Shown: positions 37,712 through 48,950, numbered from the stretch's first letter. The stretch is DNA of 64,000 bases from an uncultured Fidelibacterota bacterium (GCA_913054425.1 CAJXJG010000001.1:10191-74190); one strand, 5' to 3'. Notes: generated by a model not told the origin, from the sequence alone. Made by a program: numbers and translations.

Positions 37712-37754
37712 ACCAGGGAGACACGGAGTTTAAATAATAATTCTCTGTGGTTTA
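37712..37754. repeat. Short palindromic element between purL and purM
   Basis: ACCAGGGAGACACGGAG at 37712-37728 faces CTCTGTGGTTTA at 37743-37754, a reduced copy of the CACAGAG family. The right arm overlaps the purL stop codon. Confidence 0.55.
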
Positions 37755-40085
37755 TAGCTTCTCACGTAACCCATTCGTCCACGCTTCTTTTGTTTCATTT
37801 ACAGATATATTTATGACATTATTAATTTGAATTAAATCACCGCCTGTTTTTCCAATCTCAAAAACATCCAATTTATATTTTGAAAAGTTTTCTTTAATTG
37901 TTTCAACATTTTCAGAAGAAGATTCTAATACAAACCCCCCCGTTTCAGAAAATAACAATTTTTCCACTGAAAGATTACCAACAATTGTTACACCACACCC
38001 AACTCCCCTTTTGAATGTCATTTCCGCAAGAGCTGAAGCAATACCACCATCGGAAATATCATGGCATGACAGCACCAAACTATCATCAATACAATCGGTT
38101 AAGGCAAAAATTTGAATTTTCACTTCTTCCAAAGCCGGCTTCGGAACATTGGCGCCCATTTCACCATGAAGACTGTAATAAACGGATCCACCCAATTCGT
38201 TTTTCCGTTTGCCAATCATTATCAAAATAGAATCGGTTTTTTGGAAATGCATAGGCACCACTTTATTTACATTTTTGAATCGACCCAAACAACTCACAAT
38301 CGGACTTGGGGGAATTGCGCCACTTTTTGATTCATTATAAAAACTCACATTTCCTGCAATAATGGGGGTGGCATCATTTGGATTGTCTTTTAACGTAATG
38401 GTATGACACGCATCAGCTACACCGCGGACGCTTTCAGTAAACTCCCACATTTGATAGGGCTTTTCAGGATTCCCGAAACAGAGACAATCCGACAAAGCAT
38501 GGGGCGTTGCCCCAACGGCGGCCACGTTCCGCATGGACTCCACCACAGCATTAATGCCGCCCCAATACGGATCAATAAGTCCGTACCTTGGATTGTGATC
38601 GGTGGAAAGAGCAACACCCACATTTCGAATTTCTTCCGGGTATTTTTCAGAATTAAAGGGCGCCATTACGCCGGAATCTGCCAAGCCGGTTTCCATATAA
38701 ATCCGACCTTGGACCTGTTTATCATATTGTTCAAAAATGGGCTCGCGGCTCGCCATGTTTTCGTGGGATAAAATATTTAACAAAGTCTGGTTATAATCTG
38801 TCGGTTCAGGTAGAGCTGGTTCTACAAAATTTGATTCCCACGCTTCAAAAGGTCGATCGTATAAAAACCCTTCTGTTACTTCTTTTGCTTTCGCATTGAC
38901 AATTTCTTCGTCGCCATTATGTACAATATATTGACCGTCATTTCTGATTTTTCCAATGACAGACGCTCTGGCGCCTGTGCTCACACCGGGAAGGTCAAAG
39001 ACATTATTATAATGGTCTAAAATCATGGGCGTTACTTCAGGTGAACAAACCCACATAAATCGCTCTTGGGTTTCGCTGCAAAGATAAACGGACGGATGCA
39101 ATCCTTCCATGCTGATATGAATTTTCTCCATCCACACTTCTGCACCGTAACCGGATGTTTCTGCTAATTCCACACTGGCGCAAGCCACGCCACCGGCACC
39201 CAAATCCTTAAAGCCGATTTTATTGATCAATCCTTTTTCTTTTAAGATTTCAAAGAGAGCGTAGGATGACTTAAGTAAGTGCCGCCCCAAAAATGCGTTG
39301 GGCTCTTGAACGGCCCCTTTGTTTTGTTTCTTCTTTTTTTCTTCGAGCTCTAATGAAGCAAAGCTGGCGCCGCCGAACCCACTATTGTCGGTAGGTTTGC
39401 CCAGTAAAATTAAATCATATCCGTTTGCGTTTTTTGGTGCATAGGAATGAATAATATCATTTTCCCGAACAATGCCAAGCGTCACCAGGGTCACTAAACA
39501 GTTTTCGTTATAGCCGTTGTGATAATATAAATCACCACCGACGTTTGGAATGCCCAGGGGATTTCCATAGCCGGCAACACCGGTCACCACGCCATCGTGA
39601 ATCCATTTTGTTTTATTGTTTTTAATTTCACCAAAGCGGAATGAGTCGGTGACCGCAATGACCTCCGCACCCATACATAAAACATCCCGGACGTTGCCAC
39701 CCACGCCAGTGGCGGCGCCTTCATAAGGTACAATTTGTGATGGATGATTATGGGATTCATGGCTCATAACAATACACCAGCGATGCCCATCATTGTCTGT
39801 AGCAATTGCAACCACGCCCGCATCTTCTTTAGCGCCGAGAATCACATCAGGACCTTCGGTGGTAAATTGTTTTAAATGATTACGACTGCTTTTATAAGAG
39901 CAGTGTTCCGAACCTTGAATAGAAAACAGAATAAGTTCCGTCAAGGAAGGAGCCCGCCCCAGCATATCATTCTGAATTTTGCGTGCTTCATTAGTGGTGA
40001 GCGGAATATTTAATTCAGAAAGTTTGGCTTTAATGGCAGAATCGGACAGCCCATCAAAGTCTATTATTTCTAGGGTAAACGCCAT
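37752..40085 (-). CDS. purL: PurL, small-type FGAM synthase subunit
   Basis: At 777 residues this is the small PurL, which needs separate PurQ and PurS activities, unlike the roughly 1300-residue single-chain enzyme. Sequence marks are GSEHCSYKSSRNHL, with the catalytic histidine near residue 55, then SHNHPSQIVPYEGAATGVGG and FKDLGAGGVACASVE. The second AIRS-like half has DSGVMAPFN and CHDISDGGIASALAEM. The matching PurQ and PurS functions come from the single fused gene two places downstream. It is transcribed after purA and before purM. Confidence 0.96.
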   Translation of the reverse strand: MAFTLEIIDFDGLSDSAIKAKLSELNIPLTTNEARKIQNDMLGRAPSLTELILFSIQGSEHCSYKSSRNHLKQFTTEGPDVILGAKEDAGVVAIATDNDGHRWCIVMSHESHNHPSQIVPYEGAATGVGGNVRDVLCMGAEVIAVTDSFRFGEIKNNKTKWIHDGVVTGVAGYGNPLGIPNVGGDLYYHNGYNENCLVTLVTLGIVRENDIIHSYAPKNANGYDLILLGKPTDNSGFGGASFASLELEEKKKKQNKGAVQEPNAFLGRHLLKSSYALFEILKEKGLINKIGFKDLGAGGVACASVELAETSGYGAEVWMEKIHISMEGLHPSVYLCSETQERFMWVCSPEVTPMILDHYNNVFDLPGVSTGARASVIGKIRNDGQYIVHNGDEEIVNAKAKEVTEGFLYDRPFEAWESNFVEPALPEPTDYNQTLLNILSHENMASREPIFEQYDKQVQGRIYMETGLADSGVMAPFNSEKYPEEIRNVGVALSTDHNPRYGLIDPYWGGINAVVESMRNVAAVGATPHALSDCLCFGNPEKPYQMWEFTESVRGVADACHTITLKDNPNDATPIIAGNVSFYNESKSGAIPPSPIVSCLGRFKNVNKVVPMHFQKTDSILIMIGKRKNELGGSVYYSLHGEMGANVPKPALEEVKIQIFALTDCIDDSLVLSCHDISDGGIASALAEMTFKRGVGCGVTIVGNLSVEKLLFSETGGFVLESSSENVETIKENFSKYKLDVFEIGKTGGDLIQINNVINISVNETKEAWTNGLREKL

Positions 40086-40095
40086 GATTAAAAAA

Positions 40096-40157
40096 CTACA
40101 AAGGCACAGAGATCACAGAGTTTATATTTAAAATTTTTCTCTGTGGCGGCGTGGTAA
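40096..40157. repeat. CACAGAG-type palindromic element between purA and purL
   Basis: CTACAAAGGCACAGAG plus ATCACAGAG at 40096-40120 gives three related units with an 8-9 base period. TTTCTCTGTGG and GTGGTAAA at 40137-40157 form the inverse arm. A short A/T stretch separates them. Confidence 0.6.
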
Positions 40158-40158
40158 A

Positions 40159-41487
<1,329 letters not shown>

Positions 41488-41575
41488 TTAATGTCACTTA
41501 AAAAAAAATATGGTTGGAAAGTTTACAATTGAGAAGCTGTCAGTTAAAAGAAAGAAAGCTATATTATGAAAATTA

Positions 41576-44128
41576 TTAATATCCCATATCCATGGTATCT
41601 CCGCCACCCTCACGCCCAAGTCCCTGCCTATTTTTTCTCTGATCCTCCTGTATCTTCCCAAAATTGTATTTGAAATTAAGAGTGAATGTGCGGGGATGGC
41701 GGGACATATTTACGTCGGTAAATTCATCTGCATAATAACCGGTATTATCATAAAGAGGCTTCTCTATGTTCAATTGAAATCCGCCACTGTTGAAAAGATT
41801 GTTAATGCCGAAGGATACTGTCAATTTTCCTTCCAAAAAGGATTTTGATATTCCACTGTTTGCCCACAAGGTACCCTTATCTCCAAACAGACTGCCCCCC
41901 GGCACTTTTATAGCCATATAATAAAAACCGAATTCATAATCGAATAGTTTGATAAATTTTTCCGGTAAGCTGATTCTGGAAAATATGTTGAAATGTTCCC
42001 GAGTACCAATGAGTTCATAGTTTTGGGAATCATCCTCCAGTTTTGATTGGCTGTATCCAGCGCCAACGATTTGTCCCATAACCATGGCAAACAGTTCAAT
42101 ACCGACTTTTGTGCCTAAATCTGCATTGTCGAAAGTAAGTATGTCTGCATTCTCAAATCGGTCGTCATCCACCCATTCAATAATATCTTCAAGTTGATGG
42201 TAATACAGGTTTGTGTAGGCAAACCCCATGGGGATAGAGCTTTTAAATGAAAGGTCATATTGTGTAGAATATTCTGGTTTTAGAAATGGATTTCCCATAA
42301 AGATAAACCTTTCGGAATATAAATCTCTTGGGAAAGGACGAATAGATCGTGACCCTCGACCATGACCGCCAGCCCCGGGGCGGTTTACCCGTTTGCTCAT
42401 ACCAAACTGAATGCTCTGCTTTTTATTCGGCAAATAGGTGAAATGTAAGTCAGGATAAATTGTCCGATAATCATCCTGAAGGGATTGATTCCCCAGGGAG
42501 TCTAGAATTTGAGCGTAAATAATTGAATCATTGTTTTGGGTAATAATTGAAGTAAATGAAATATTTTTACCCACATACTCAAGCCGGATACTGGGTTTAA
42601 TACTGAAGGATGTGTTAAGCTTGTAATCATATTCTGCAAACACAGCATGGATATTCCGTTTATAGCCAAAATTATTTGTTCCAGAAAATGGCTGGAAATT
42701 TTCATCTTCGGAATCAGTAAATATAAAGTCCATAAATTCGGTATTATTGTCGAATCTTCCGTCATATCCCAATTCAAATTTAGTGTCATTAGATAGGGGC
42801 CAGGTATATAGCAGGTTTATTTCTGATAAATTTATATTGCTGCTTAAAATGGTCCTGTCAGTATATGTTGGATGAATCAATTCAACATACCCGGAGTCAA
42901 TCTTTTGATTATTATAGAGAGAGAACGAAAATTTATGTTCTGGCCTGTCAAATGTTTTTATCATACCCAATCTACCGTTGATACTATAATTCCCCCCAAA
43001 ATCAGCGTTTCGAGTGGCAACGGTCTCAATTATAGGTAAGGAGTATAATTTATTTTCTGAAGAATTATGCTTATTTATGACATACCTGATTTCTCCATTG
43101 ATTTCAAGAAATTCACCTAAAAAATAATCTGTGCCGAGTGTGAGGGAATTCCCGGGGCGTTGGGAGTCAACATTTAAGTTGTAATGACTTGAAAAAGTAG
43201 GATCACCATTTAAATATTTTGTATCTACATTTCGATATCCCTTCATTGTCCTTATACGACTATTCAAATTCAGCGAAGAATATAAATTCCATCTTTCAGT
43301 TTTATAATTACCGTAGACAGTATAACCGTTCATTTTGTCGAAACTGTTAAATTTATTATGTTTACCATTAATTTTGATGCTTCCATTCAGCCCTTCGTAT
43401 TTTCCTTTTTTTAAGATAATATTTATAATACCTGCCATTCCATCCGGGTCATATTTAGCAGAAGGAGAGGTAATTATCTCAACTTTATCAATTAAGGATG
43501 CAGGAATGTTATCAACCTTGTTCGCTTCAGCTCCAGTGCGATTGGGGCGTCCGTTTACCAATATTTTAACATTGGGATTGCCACGCAAAGAAATTTCCCC
43601 TTCCATGTCTACTGTTACCATGGGCACTTTATTTAACACATCTTCAGCAGTACCGCTGTCCGCGATAATATCATCAGATGAATTGTAAATCATTTTATCC
43701 GTTTTAAACTCAAATATTGGACGATCTTCTGTCACAGTGGCTCCCTCAAGCGGAATTAGGACTTGGATTAGTTTTACTATTCCTACGTTCTTTTTAATAG
43801 TACCCTGAAAGGACAGTTTAATTTTTTTTATAACCACCGGTGCATATCCCATGAATTCAACTTTAAGATCATAGTGCCCAGGCCTTATCTCCTGGATATA
43901 AAACCTCCCATCCTTATTGGTTACCCCCCCTGTTTCGATTTCTTTATTTTTTCTGATAACGGATATAGATGCATATTCAATGGGTTGATTGGTTAACGAA
44001 TCAACCACTATACCAGAGATTTCACAGATTGCCGGAATTTTATCCCGGCTGTGATGTTGTCCGGAAAGGACAACCGGTATTGATAAAAGGAAGAATAATT
44101 GTATTAACAGTAATTTGTTTTGTACCAT
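41576..44128 (-). CDS. TonB-dependent receptor-like outer membrane beta-barrel protein
   Basis: The 850-residue protein has a signal peptide (KLLLIQLFFLLSIPVVLSG). A carboxypeptidase-regulatory-like domain comes next (ISGIVVDSLTNQPIEYASI), followed by a plug-like domain (EDVLNKVPMVTVDMEGEISL and KVEIITSPSAKYDPDGMAG, cited as short parts). The rest is a long beta-barrel with FMGNPFLKPEYSTQYDLSFK, as in OMP_b-brl_3 family receptors of Bacteroidota-like bacteria. The C-terminus ends in a glycine-rich RQGLGREGGGDTMDMGY tail. The ligand is unknown. It is divergent from the copper ATPase across 208 bases, which hints at a metal-related role, but that is only positional. Confidence 0.85.
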   Translation of the reverse strand: MVQNKLLLIQLFFLLSIPVVLSGQHHSRDKIPAICEISGIVVDSLTNQPIEYASISVIRKNKEIETGGVTNKDGRFYIQEIRPGHYDLKVEFMGYAPVVIKKIKLSFQGTIKKNVGIVKLIQVLIPLEGATVTEDRPIFEFKTDKMIYNSSDDIIADSGTAEDVLNKVPMVTVDMEGEISLRGNPNVKILVNGRPNRTGAEANKVDNIPASLIDKVEIITSPSAKYDPDGMAGIINIILKKGKYEGLNGSIKINGKHNKFNSFDKMNGYTVYGNYKTERWNLYSSLNLNSRIRTMKGYRNVDTKYLNGDPTFSSHYNLNVDSQRPGNSLTLGTDYFLGEFLEINGEIRYVINKHNSSENKLYSLPIIETVATRNADFGGNYSINGRLGMIKTFDRPEHKFSFSLYNNQKIDSGYVELIHPTYTDRTILSSNINLSEINLLYTWPLSNDTKFELGYDGRFDNNTEFMDFIFTDSEDENFQPFSGTNNFGYKRNIHAVFAEYDYKLNTSFSIKPSIRLEYVGKNISFTSIITQNNDSIIYAQILDSLGNQSLQDDYRTIYPDLHFTYLPNKKQSIQFGMSKRVNRPGAGGHGRGSRSIRPFPRDLYSERFIFMGNPFLKPEYSTQYDLSFKSSIPMGFAYTNLYYHQLEDIIEWVDDDRFENADILTFDNADLGTKVGIELFAMVMGQIVGAGYSQSKLEDDSQNYELIGTREHFNIFSRISLPEKFIKLFDYEFGFYYMAIKVPGGSLFGDKGTLWANSGISKSFLEGKLTVSFGINNLFNSGGFQLNIEKPLYDNTGYYADEFTDVNMSRHPRTFTLNFKYNFGKIQEDQRKNRQGLGREGGGDTMDMGY

Positions 44129-44336
44129 AAAATTTTTTGTTTCATAAAAATGATTAATAAAAAAATATTTTCAACCAGGTAAAAATACAGAATAATTTTA
44201 TAATTGTAATTCAGAACTGTTTTTTCTGATGATTATGTATGTGGAGGTAAGTATTATTATCAGACAACTTTTCAGTGGGAAACTATTGAAAAAGAAAAAA
44301 GGAAACAAATTTAATATCTCATAAATTAATGGCACT

Positions 44337-46550
44337 ATGGAAGCGAATCAACATATTGAACTCATTATAGAGGGTATGCATTGTGCTGGCTGTGTTTCGA
44401 CGGTAGAAAAAGCACTTCAAAATGTAGCGGGTGTAAAATCTGTTTTAGTGAATTTAACCTTGGAAAAAGCGAAGATAGAGGGGGACGCGGACCCCGAGAA
44501 ACTAATTGAGGCAGTGAAAGCAACCGGCTATGGTGTAAATCTTATTGATCCTGGTGAAAAGGATTCCACAGAAAACCTTTCCCTGAAAACCGAGCAGCAA
44601 ATTAGTACCGCAAGACATAATATAGTAATTGCATGGGGTTTAACTATTCCTGCGATGCTATGGATGTTTGTGGAGATGGTCTTTGGTGTTGCTTGGCCAA
44701 CAGAAGATATATTCCATTTAGGGATGATTATTATGAGTGGCTTTGTTTTGTTCCTGCCCGGTAAAGAAACCATGAAAAGCGCTTGGTTATCCTCAATCCA
44801 TCGCAATCCAAATATGGACGTGCTGATTGCCATGGGTTCTTTGGCTGCACTCTCAACTGGTTTTTTAGGGTTTTATTTTCCTCTTCATTCATTTGCTGGA
44901 ATTGCAGGAATGATTATGGCGTTTCATTTGACCGGTCGGTTTATAGAGACCAGAGCACGGGGAAGGTCGTCGGAATCTATTCGCAAACTTATGGATTTGG
45001 AAGCAAAACAAGCTCTGGTGGTTGATGGATTGGGTGTGGAAACCGTGATTGATGTACGCGATCTTAAAATAGGACAAGTAATGATTGTACGAGCGGGAGA
45101 AAATATTCCAACCGATGGAATAGTTGTTGGTAGCAGCTCTGCAGTTGACGAATCCATGGTAACGGGCGAGTCACTTCCTGTAACCAAAGGTCCTAATGAT
45201 GAAGTTATTGGAGGAACCATCAGCATTGATGGTACACTGAAGGTGGAGGTGACACGCGTTGGAAAAGAAACCTTTTTATCCCACGTTATTAAAATGGTGG
45301 AAACTGCCCAAAATACGAAAGTACCAATACAGATTTTTGCAGATAAGATTGTTTCAGTTTTTGTCCCAATTATTTTAGGGTTTGCAGTATTGACGTTTAT
45401 TGTGTGGTTAGTTTTTCCAGGCGCAATGAAATCTGCAGCGGAAATATTCGCTCCTTGGGTTCCCTGGTTGAATTTATCGCTAACTCCTGTGGAGTCGGCT
45501 CTTTTTGCCGCGATTGCTGTATTAGTAATTGCTTGCCCCTGTGCTCTTGGCTTAGCAACCCCTACTGCTCTTATGGTGGGGAGCGGGTTGGGGGCCGAAA
45601 ACGGTATACTGATCAGGGATGGTGGAGCGATTCAGAGAATGAAGGAAATCACTACAATTATGTTTGATAAAACAGGCACCTTGACAGATGGAAAGATGGA
45701 GGTTATAAAAATTAAAGTAACAGGTAAATATTCTGCAGATGAATTGCTCCAGCTTGCGGCTTCGGTTGAAAAAGAATCCACACACCCCTTAGCATGGGCA
45801 ATTGTTCGTTTTGCAGAGAGAAAAGAAATCGCCTTAATTCCTACAAAAGACGTGAAAGTTGTTCCAGGACAAGGGGTCAGTGCTTTGGTAAACGGCAGGG
45901 AGATAAAAGTGGGGAATTCAAAATTTGTTTCTGCAAACAGCAATGAGAAAGCAAATCTGACAGTTGTTTATATTTCAGTGGATAGCACTGTATATGGTTT
46001 CATTGAATTTGTAGACAGTATAAAAAAAGATGCTATAGCAGCGATAAATGAATTAAAACAAAGGGGAATACGTTGCGTTATGCTTACTGGGGACCGCAGT
46101 GAGGTTGCAGAATCTTTTGGAGAAATTTTCGGGATTACAGAGGTGCACGCCGAAGTTCTTCCAGGCGAAAAAGCTGGGATTATTTCCCGCTATCAGGATC
46201 AAGGGGAAATCGTCGCAATGGTTGGAGATGGAATTAACGATGCTCCGGCACTGACGCAAGCAGACGTGGGCATTGCCTTGGGAACGGGGACGGATATTGC
46301 AATAGAATCTGGGGATATTGTGTTGGTGAAAGGAGATTTGGGTGGCGTTGTTCGTACAGCAATTCTAGCGGAAGCCACGTTTAAAAAAATTAAGCAAAAT
46401 TTATTCTGGGCTTTTATATACAATGTAATTGCATTGCCCATGGCGTTTTTGGGATTGTTACATCCGATAATCGCTGAGGGAGCCATGGCTCTTTCCTCTA
46501 TTAATGTTGTAGGGAACTCGAATCGATTAAGAAGAAAACACCTATCATAA
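44337..46550 (+). CDS. copA: Copper-translocating P1B-type ATPase
   Basis: The 737-residue pump has one N-terminal heavy-metal domain with GMHCAGC (cysteines 16 and 19). Membrane helices follow, then the actuator TGES motif and the transmembrane metal site CPC at 400-402 in IACPCALGLATPTA. The phosphorylated aspartate 444 is in DKTGTLT, the HP motif in ESTHPLAWAI, and the hinge reads GDGINDAPAL. The end has NVVGNSNRLRR, matching the MSS/NSLRL-type motif of CopA, so Cu(I) export is the best call. It stands alone on the plus strand. No copper chaperone or CueR/CsoR-type regulator is next to it. Confidence 0.93.
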   Translation: MEANQHIELIIEGMHCAGCVSTVEKALQNVAGVKSVLVNLTLEKAKIEGDADPEKLIEAVKATGYGVNLIDPGEKDSTENLSLKTEQQISTARHNIVIAWGLTIPAMLWMFVEMVFGVAWPTEDIFHLGMIIMSGFVLFLPGKETMKSAWLSSIHRNPNMDVLIAMGSLAALSTGFLGFYFPLHSFAGIAGMIMAFHLTGRFIETRARGRSSESIRKLMDLEAKQALVVDGLGVETVIDVRDLKIGQVMIVRAGENIPTDGIVVGSSSAVDESMVTGESLPVTKGPNDEVIGGTISIDGTLKVEVTRVGKETFLSHVIKMVETAQNTKVPIQIFADKIVSVFVPIILGFAVLTFIVWLVFPGAMKSAAEIFAPWVPWLNLSLTPVESALFAAIAVLVIACPCALGLATPTALMVGSGLGAENGILIRDGGAIQRMKEITTIMFDKTGTLTDGKMEVIKIKVTGKYSADELLQLAASVEKESTHPLAWAIVRFAERKEIALIPTKDVKVVPGQGVSALVNGREIKVGNSKFVSANSNEKANLTVVYISVDSTVYGFIEFVDSIKKDAIAAINELKQRGIRCVMLTGDRSEVAESFGEIFGITEVHAEVLPGEKAGIISRYQDQGEIVAMVGDGINDAPALTQADVGIALGTGTDIAIESGDIVLVKGDLGGVVRTAILAEATFKKIKQNLFWAFIYNVIALPMAFLGLLHPIIAEGAMALSSINVVGNSNRLRRKHLS

Positions 46551-46674
46551 GCATTGTATAATCAATTAGTGTTACGCTGTATTTATTTCAAATTCAGGAG
46601 GGAGATGCTGTACAAACCCAAAAAATGATCTTGTTAAAATAGGAATTTTAGGGGGATAATATTGAGGGTGTTCT

Positions 46675-47376
46675 TTATTTTGTTCTTATCAGTGTCAAAT
46701 ATAACGCTGAGGAAATGCCCGTTGAGCTAAAGATCATACACATAACCATGATTTGATATTTTACCGCTATGATTGGAGAAATACCGGACAATATCATTCC
46801 GGTCATGGTCCCTGGCAGGGAAACTAAACCAGCGGCCAGAAGAGAATTGGTAATGGGAATAAGAGAAGCGCTGAATGCAATGTTTCTCTGCTTTTCAAAG
46901 GATAATCCGTTTTCATTTTCATTTTCAAATCGTTCAGCTGCAAGACTAATTGAATTCATGCAATTAGCAAAAACCATTCCCCCCAAAGGAATTAAAAAAT
47001 TCGGATTATACCACGGATTGATATGAATAACGTGTTGTGTCACAATATAAAGTGTAGTAGATCCTGAAAGAAAAATGGCTATAGTTGAAAATAAATAGTG
47101 GAAAGATTGTTTTTTCTTCAGGGGTCTGGGAGCAATATAACCCGCTATTATAATCATGACAGTAAGGATCAGTAAAATGATGGCAGGATGGTTATTGTTA
47201 AAAATATATTTTAGACAATATCCGATAGCTATGAGTTGTATAAACATACGGACATGTGCATAGATTACTATTGAATATTCTAACTGCCATTTAAAATATA
47301 TATATATGACGATGCATACCGGAATAAGAATATAAATAAGATCAAAATAAGAAATGGATTGGGTTGCTTCGGGCAT
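46675..47376 (-). CDS. UPF0014/FetB-type ABC permease
   Basis: The 233-residue integral membrane protein has about seven hydrophobic segments and the UPF0014 signature SLPGTMTGMILSGISPIIAVKYQI in its C-terminal half (quoted in part: SLPGTMTGMI, GISP, KYQI). FetB pairs with the ATPase FetA in E. coli to export iron. No ATP-binding gene adjoins it here, so the partner must be encoded elsewhere. Neighbours are the copper ATPase (opposite strand) and an M23 peptidase. The product starts MPEATQS and the length is slightly shorter than FetB. Confidence 0.8.
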   Translation of the reverse strand: MPEATQSISYFDLIYILIPVCIVIYIYFKWQLEYSIVIYAHVRMFIQLIAIGYCLKYIFNNNHPAIILLILTVMIIIAGYIAPRPLKKKQSFHYLFSTIAIFLSGSTTLYIVTQHVIHINPWYNPNFLIPLGGMVFANCMNSISLAAERFENENENGLSFEKQRNIAFSASLIPITNSLLAAGLVSLPGTMTGMILSGISPIIAVKYQIMVMCMIFSSTGISSALYLTLIRTK

Positions 47377-47443
47377 GAATTAATATCTGTTTTAATAAGA
47401 TTTTATTGAAGAAGAAGAAACCTCTTGTGGTTTTATTGCTAGA

Positions 47444-48499
47444 CTAATAAGAGAAAATCTTGTTTAATAAAGGGATAAGGTCATCGTATGAAAGCCCCTG
47501 TCCCAGATAGAACTCCCCGCTTTTGTTTTGTAAAAGCAACTCACAGTGAAGGTGAGCATTGTCTCTGACACCCCTTGCTGATGGTTCTGTTCCTGAATTG
47601 CCGGACATTCCGATTAACTGTCCTCCTTCAACAATAACCCCTGGCCGGATTGTGTCTTCGATATATGACAGATGTGCATAAATGGAAACAGCACGATACC
47701 CAGGGAGAAGACTGAATCCATGATCAATATAGACAGTTTGTCCAAGAAGAATATGTTCAAAAATATCTGAAGGTGTATATCCGGTTTTTTTTGTTTTATT
47801 AAGTAATGATTGACGGAATTCAGGTGAGATTTCACTATAGTTATGCTCTGCTCGAATGACAACACCGTCCGCCATAGCATTGATATTAGTTCCCCAATCA
47901 ATATAAAAATCAATTCCTCTGTGAATTCCGTTTCGATAAGCCCTTGGAGCATTTGGTAAGAGTTTTGACAACTTTGGAACTAAGGCGCCACCGAAGGGTT
48001 TCATCAGCTTTATCAGATATAATTCTTCAATGGAGGGGAAAGTTGCTTTGTTGTTAAAAAGCAATGAGGTTTGAATGCGCCCGGGATTGGAATACCTGTT
48101 TATTATGGGTTTAACAATTTTTCTAATTGATGCTGTGTCCACAGCATAGTAAAGAATAGATGATTGTGCCGAAATTTTTGCGTCTTGCAATTTATAGTCT
48201 AGTGCCTTCGGGGGCAATGCGGACAAAATAATGCTTCGTACGGCGACTCTGAGCGAATCATCCAGAATAGAAGTTAACATATTTGATAATAGCGAACCTG
48301 GAGAAAGAGATGGTGGAGTTTCGGATGAAAATGGCCCTGTCGTTCCAGATGAAACTATAACAGTCATATTGATTTTATCATTAGAGTAATAAATATCAGG
48401 TTGTTTAGACTTTTTGCTGATTGTAGGTTTTGGTTTATTGGCACAATCCCATAGAATTAATAATAGAGCCGGGCAGAGGAAGACACGAAAAGATGACAC
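47444..48499 (-). CDS. M23 (LytM-type) zinc peptidase, probable lipoprotein
   Basis: The 351-residue protein has an N-terminal hydrophobic signal ending in a cysteine (LLLILWDC-ANKP), a possible but unusual lipobox with aspartate before the cysteine. A region of unknown type follows to about residue 185. The LytM core has HRGIDFYIDWGTNINA with first ligands H and D, ADGVVIRAEH, VYIDHG, AHLSYIED and the closing HLHCELLL, with the H-x-H ligand. The family cleaves peptidoglycan cross-bridges or regulates amidases. All zinc ligands look intact. The dehydroquinase-like gene begins ten bases away in the upstream direction, so the two are likely co-transcribed. Confidence 0.82.
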   Translation of the reverse strand: MSSFRVFLCPALLLILWDCANKPKPTISKKSKQPDIYYSNDKINMTVIVSSGTTGPFSSETPPSLSPGSLLSNMLTSILDDSLRVAVRSIILSALPPKALDYKLQDAKISAQSSILYYAVDTASIRKIVKPIINRYSNPGRIQTSLLFNNKATFPSIEELYLIKLMKPFGGALVPKLSKLLPNAPRAYRNGIHRGIDFYIDWGTNINAMADGVVIRAEHNYSEISPEFRQSLLNKTKKTGYTPSDIFEHILLGQTVYIDHGFSLLPGYRAVSIYAHLSYIEDTIRPGVIVEGGQLIGMSGNSGTEPSARGVRDNAHLHCELLLQNKSGEFYLGQGLSYDDLIPLLNKIFSY

Positions 48500-48509
48500 G
48501 ATTTTTGGA

Positions 48510-48950
48510 TTAAAGAGTTTTCTGTATATGGCGAATTAAACGATCTATTCCATAAGTAAATACTTCTTCGGGAAGACCTTCTATGGAATCAATACACATG
48601 TCAGTGAGTATAGAATCTTTTTTTCCGGTTCCCATAAAGAAGGTTCCCTCAAAAAATATTTCTACTACAGGAAGTTTAATTAACTGAAGTGTTTCTTTCA
48701 GGACATATTCAAATTTTGCCCATGCCATGGGTGCAATTAGAATTCCATCGGTCCAGTTTCTATTTCTTTGTAGTGAGGTAACTACTTTTTCTATTTTGTT
48801 GGTCTGAAGAAATTTTAAGTTGATACTCTTGCTTTTTACTTGGATCCGAAGGTTTTTGTTTATTTTATCTAAAGTAATGTGTTTTCCAACCTGAGAAGAT
48901 TTTTTACCCAAAAGATTAAGGTTAGGTCCCTGTATAATTAGAAGGTTCAT
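48510..48950 (-). CDS. Type II 3-dehydroquinase-like protein without catalytic residues
   Basis: The 146-residue product starts MNLLIIQGPNLNLLGKK, which is the diagnostic start of AroQ (I-x-G-P-N-L-N-L-L-G). After this it diverges. The catalytic tyrosine region (EPxxYG) reads SSQVGKH, the NPGAYTHTS block is IAPMAWAKFE, and the HLSN block with the catalytic histidine is IFFEGT. Hydrophobic core positions remain (LPVVEIFF). The fold is likely kept but dehydroquinase activity is unlikely. A true aroQ may exist elsewhere. It lies between a small membrane protein and an M23 peptidase, which gives no functional hint. Confidence 0.7.
   Translation of the reverse strand: MNLLIIQGPNLNLLGKKSSQVGKHITLDKINKNLRIQVKSKSINLKFLQTNKIEKVVTSLQRNRNWTDGILIAPMAWAKFEYVLKETLQLIKLPVVEIFFEGTFFMGTGKKDSILTDMCIDSIEGLPEEVFTYGIDRLIRHIQKTL

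Noticed and set aside
44211..44229. TCAGAA/TTCTGA inverted repeat between the receptor and copA
   Set aside because: It has six-base arms in an AT-rich gap, is not close to known CueR or CsoR operators, and is too weak to call as regulatory.
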